Part shown: in pieces, positions 7,525 through 7,664 of the stretch
Numbering within the stretch: the stretch's first letter is position 1
How the letters are laid out: each line of letters starts with the position of its first letter
Assembly (NCBI GenBank): GCA_017407365.1
Contig: JAFQWR010000031.1
Span: 1 to 7,664, forward strand
Reading direction: 5' to 3'
Source: Clostridia bacterium
GTDB lineage: Bacteria > Bacillota > Clostridia > Christensenellales > HGM11417
DNA length: 7,664 bases
Notes under the pieces: generated by a model
Database searches by the model: none
What the model was told of the DNA's origin: nothing
Seen by the model: the letters and a program-made list of their open reading frames with translations, nothing else
Translations under genes and position numbers: made by a program

Positions 7525-7664
7525 TCAGCTCCTTTCCTGCTTTTCAATTTCGTGAATGCGGGCAATGCGCGCCTCATGGCGACCGCCCTCAAAATCCGTG
7601 CTTAAAAAAGCGTCGATTATTTCAAACATCAAGCCCTCACCAATGACACGGGCTCCCATTGCAA
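7525..7664 (-). CDS. rpiB: Ribose-5-phosphate isomerase B, C-terminal end (partial)
   Basis: The frame is open from the right edge to a TGA at 7525-7527, giving the last 45 complete residues of a protein that starts outside the window. The sequence AMGARVIGEGLMFEIIDAFL followed by STDFEGGRHEARIARIHEIE is the characteristic end of the RpiB/LacAB family: the GARVIG strand/turn, a helix, then F-EGGRH and a charged C-terminal helix. RpiB interconverts ribose-5-phosphate and ribulose-5-phosphate in the non-oxidative pentose phosphate pathway in the cytoplasm. The related allose- or galactose-6-phosphate isomerases share this ending, so exact substrate cannot be settled from the fragment. It is read in the same direction as ntpF with only 4 nt between stop and start, so the two are very likely co-transcribed. 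The gene is cut by the window edge and shows no sign of being broken. Confidence 0.9.
   Translation of the reverse strand, partial: AMGARVIGEGLMFEIIDAFLSTDFEGGRHEARIARIHEIEKQERS
7529..7533 (-). promoter_or_regulatory. Ribosome binding site of ntpF inside the end of rpiB
   Basis: AGGAG on the minus strand, 8 nt before the ntpF ATG, lies within the last codons of rpiB, just ahead of its TGA. It decides the ntpF start at 7520 against the longer in-frame option at 7592. It also shows that the ATPase genes begin with no room for a separate promoter after rpiB. Confidence 0.8.

Noticed and set aside
7521..7592. A longer ntpF start at 7592 (24 extra residues).
   Set aside because: The extension is Arg-rich, overlaps the rpiB end in another frame, and lacks the good AGGAG spacing found at the 7520 start.
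1..7664. Search for a hidden novel system: RNA genes, riboswitches, inverted or direct repeats, CRISPR units, insertion sequences, internal terminators.
   Set aside because: The window is almost wholly coding with conserved genes and gaps of at most 35 nt; I saw no repeat or strong hairpin by eye. A folding scan and a repeat search could still be run to confirm this.

Overview
The window is one dense, co-directional block on the minus strand. It carries most of a bacterial V-type (A/V-type) rotary ATPase operon. Transcription runs from right (7664) to left (1). Reading that way, the order is: 3' end of rpiB (ribose-5-phosphate isomerase B), peripheral-stalk subunit G/H (ntpF), membrane subunit I/a (ntpI), proteolipid ring subunit K (ntpK), stalk subunit E (ntpE), subunit C/d (ntpC), subunit F (ntpG), catalytic subunit A (ntpA), and subunit B (ntpB). 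Subunit B is cut by the left edge after 321 codons. The ATPase gene order matches, as I recall it, the Enterococcus hirae ntpFIKECGAB operon; the next expected gene, ntpD, would lie beyond the left edge.

The organism is most likely an anaerobic Firmicute, probably a Clostridia-type gut or sediment bacterium. This rests on the ntp gene order, strong AGGAGG-type ribosome binding sites before most genes, and protein sequences that read like clostridial/enterococcal V-ATPases. Base composition is roughly balanced by eye. I cannot name a genus from this window.

The genes encode one machine. A and B form the ATP-hydrolysing head (A carries the P-loop, B is the non-catalytic partner). F and C belong to the central rotor and its coupling to the ring. 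E and G/H form the peripheral stalks. I is the stator membrane subunit with the essential arginines. K forms the ion-carrying ring. K retains all the side chains known to bind Na+ in E. hirae NtpK, so this is predicted to be a sodium-translocating enzyme. Direction (pump or synthase) cannot be told from sequence.

Spacing is very tight: gaps of 4 to 35 nt, one 13-nt overlap (G/H into I) and one 1-nt TGATG overlap (A into B). No intergenic region is large enough to hold a promoter with confidence, and I see no terminator, RNA gene, repeat, mobile element or CRISPR array. The operon promoter must lie to the right of the window, at or before rpiB, unless it is hidden inside a coding sequence. I did not find an undescribed system here. 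The points worth a second look are the Na+ ligand set, the direct rpiB linkage, the AT-rich leader of the proteolipid gene, and the translational coupling junctions.
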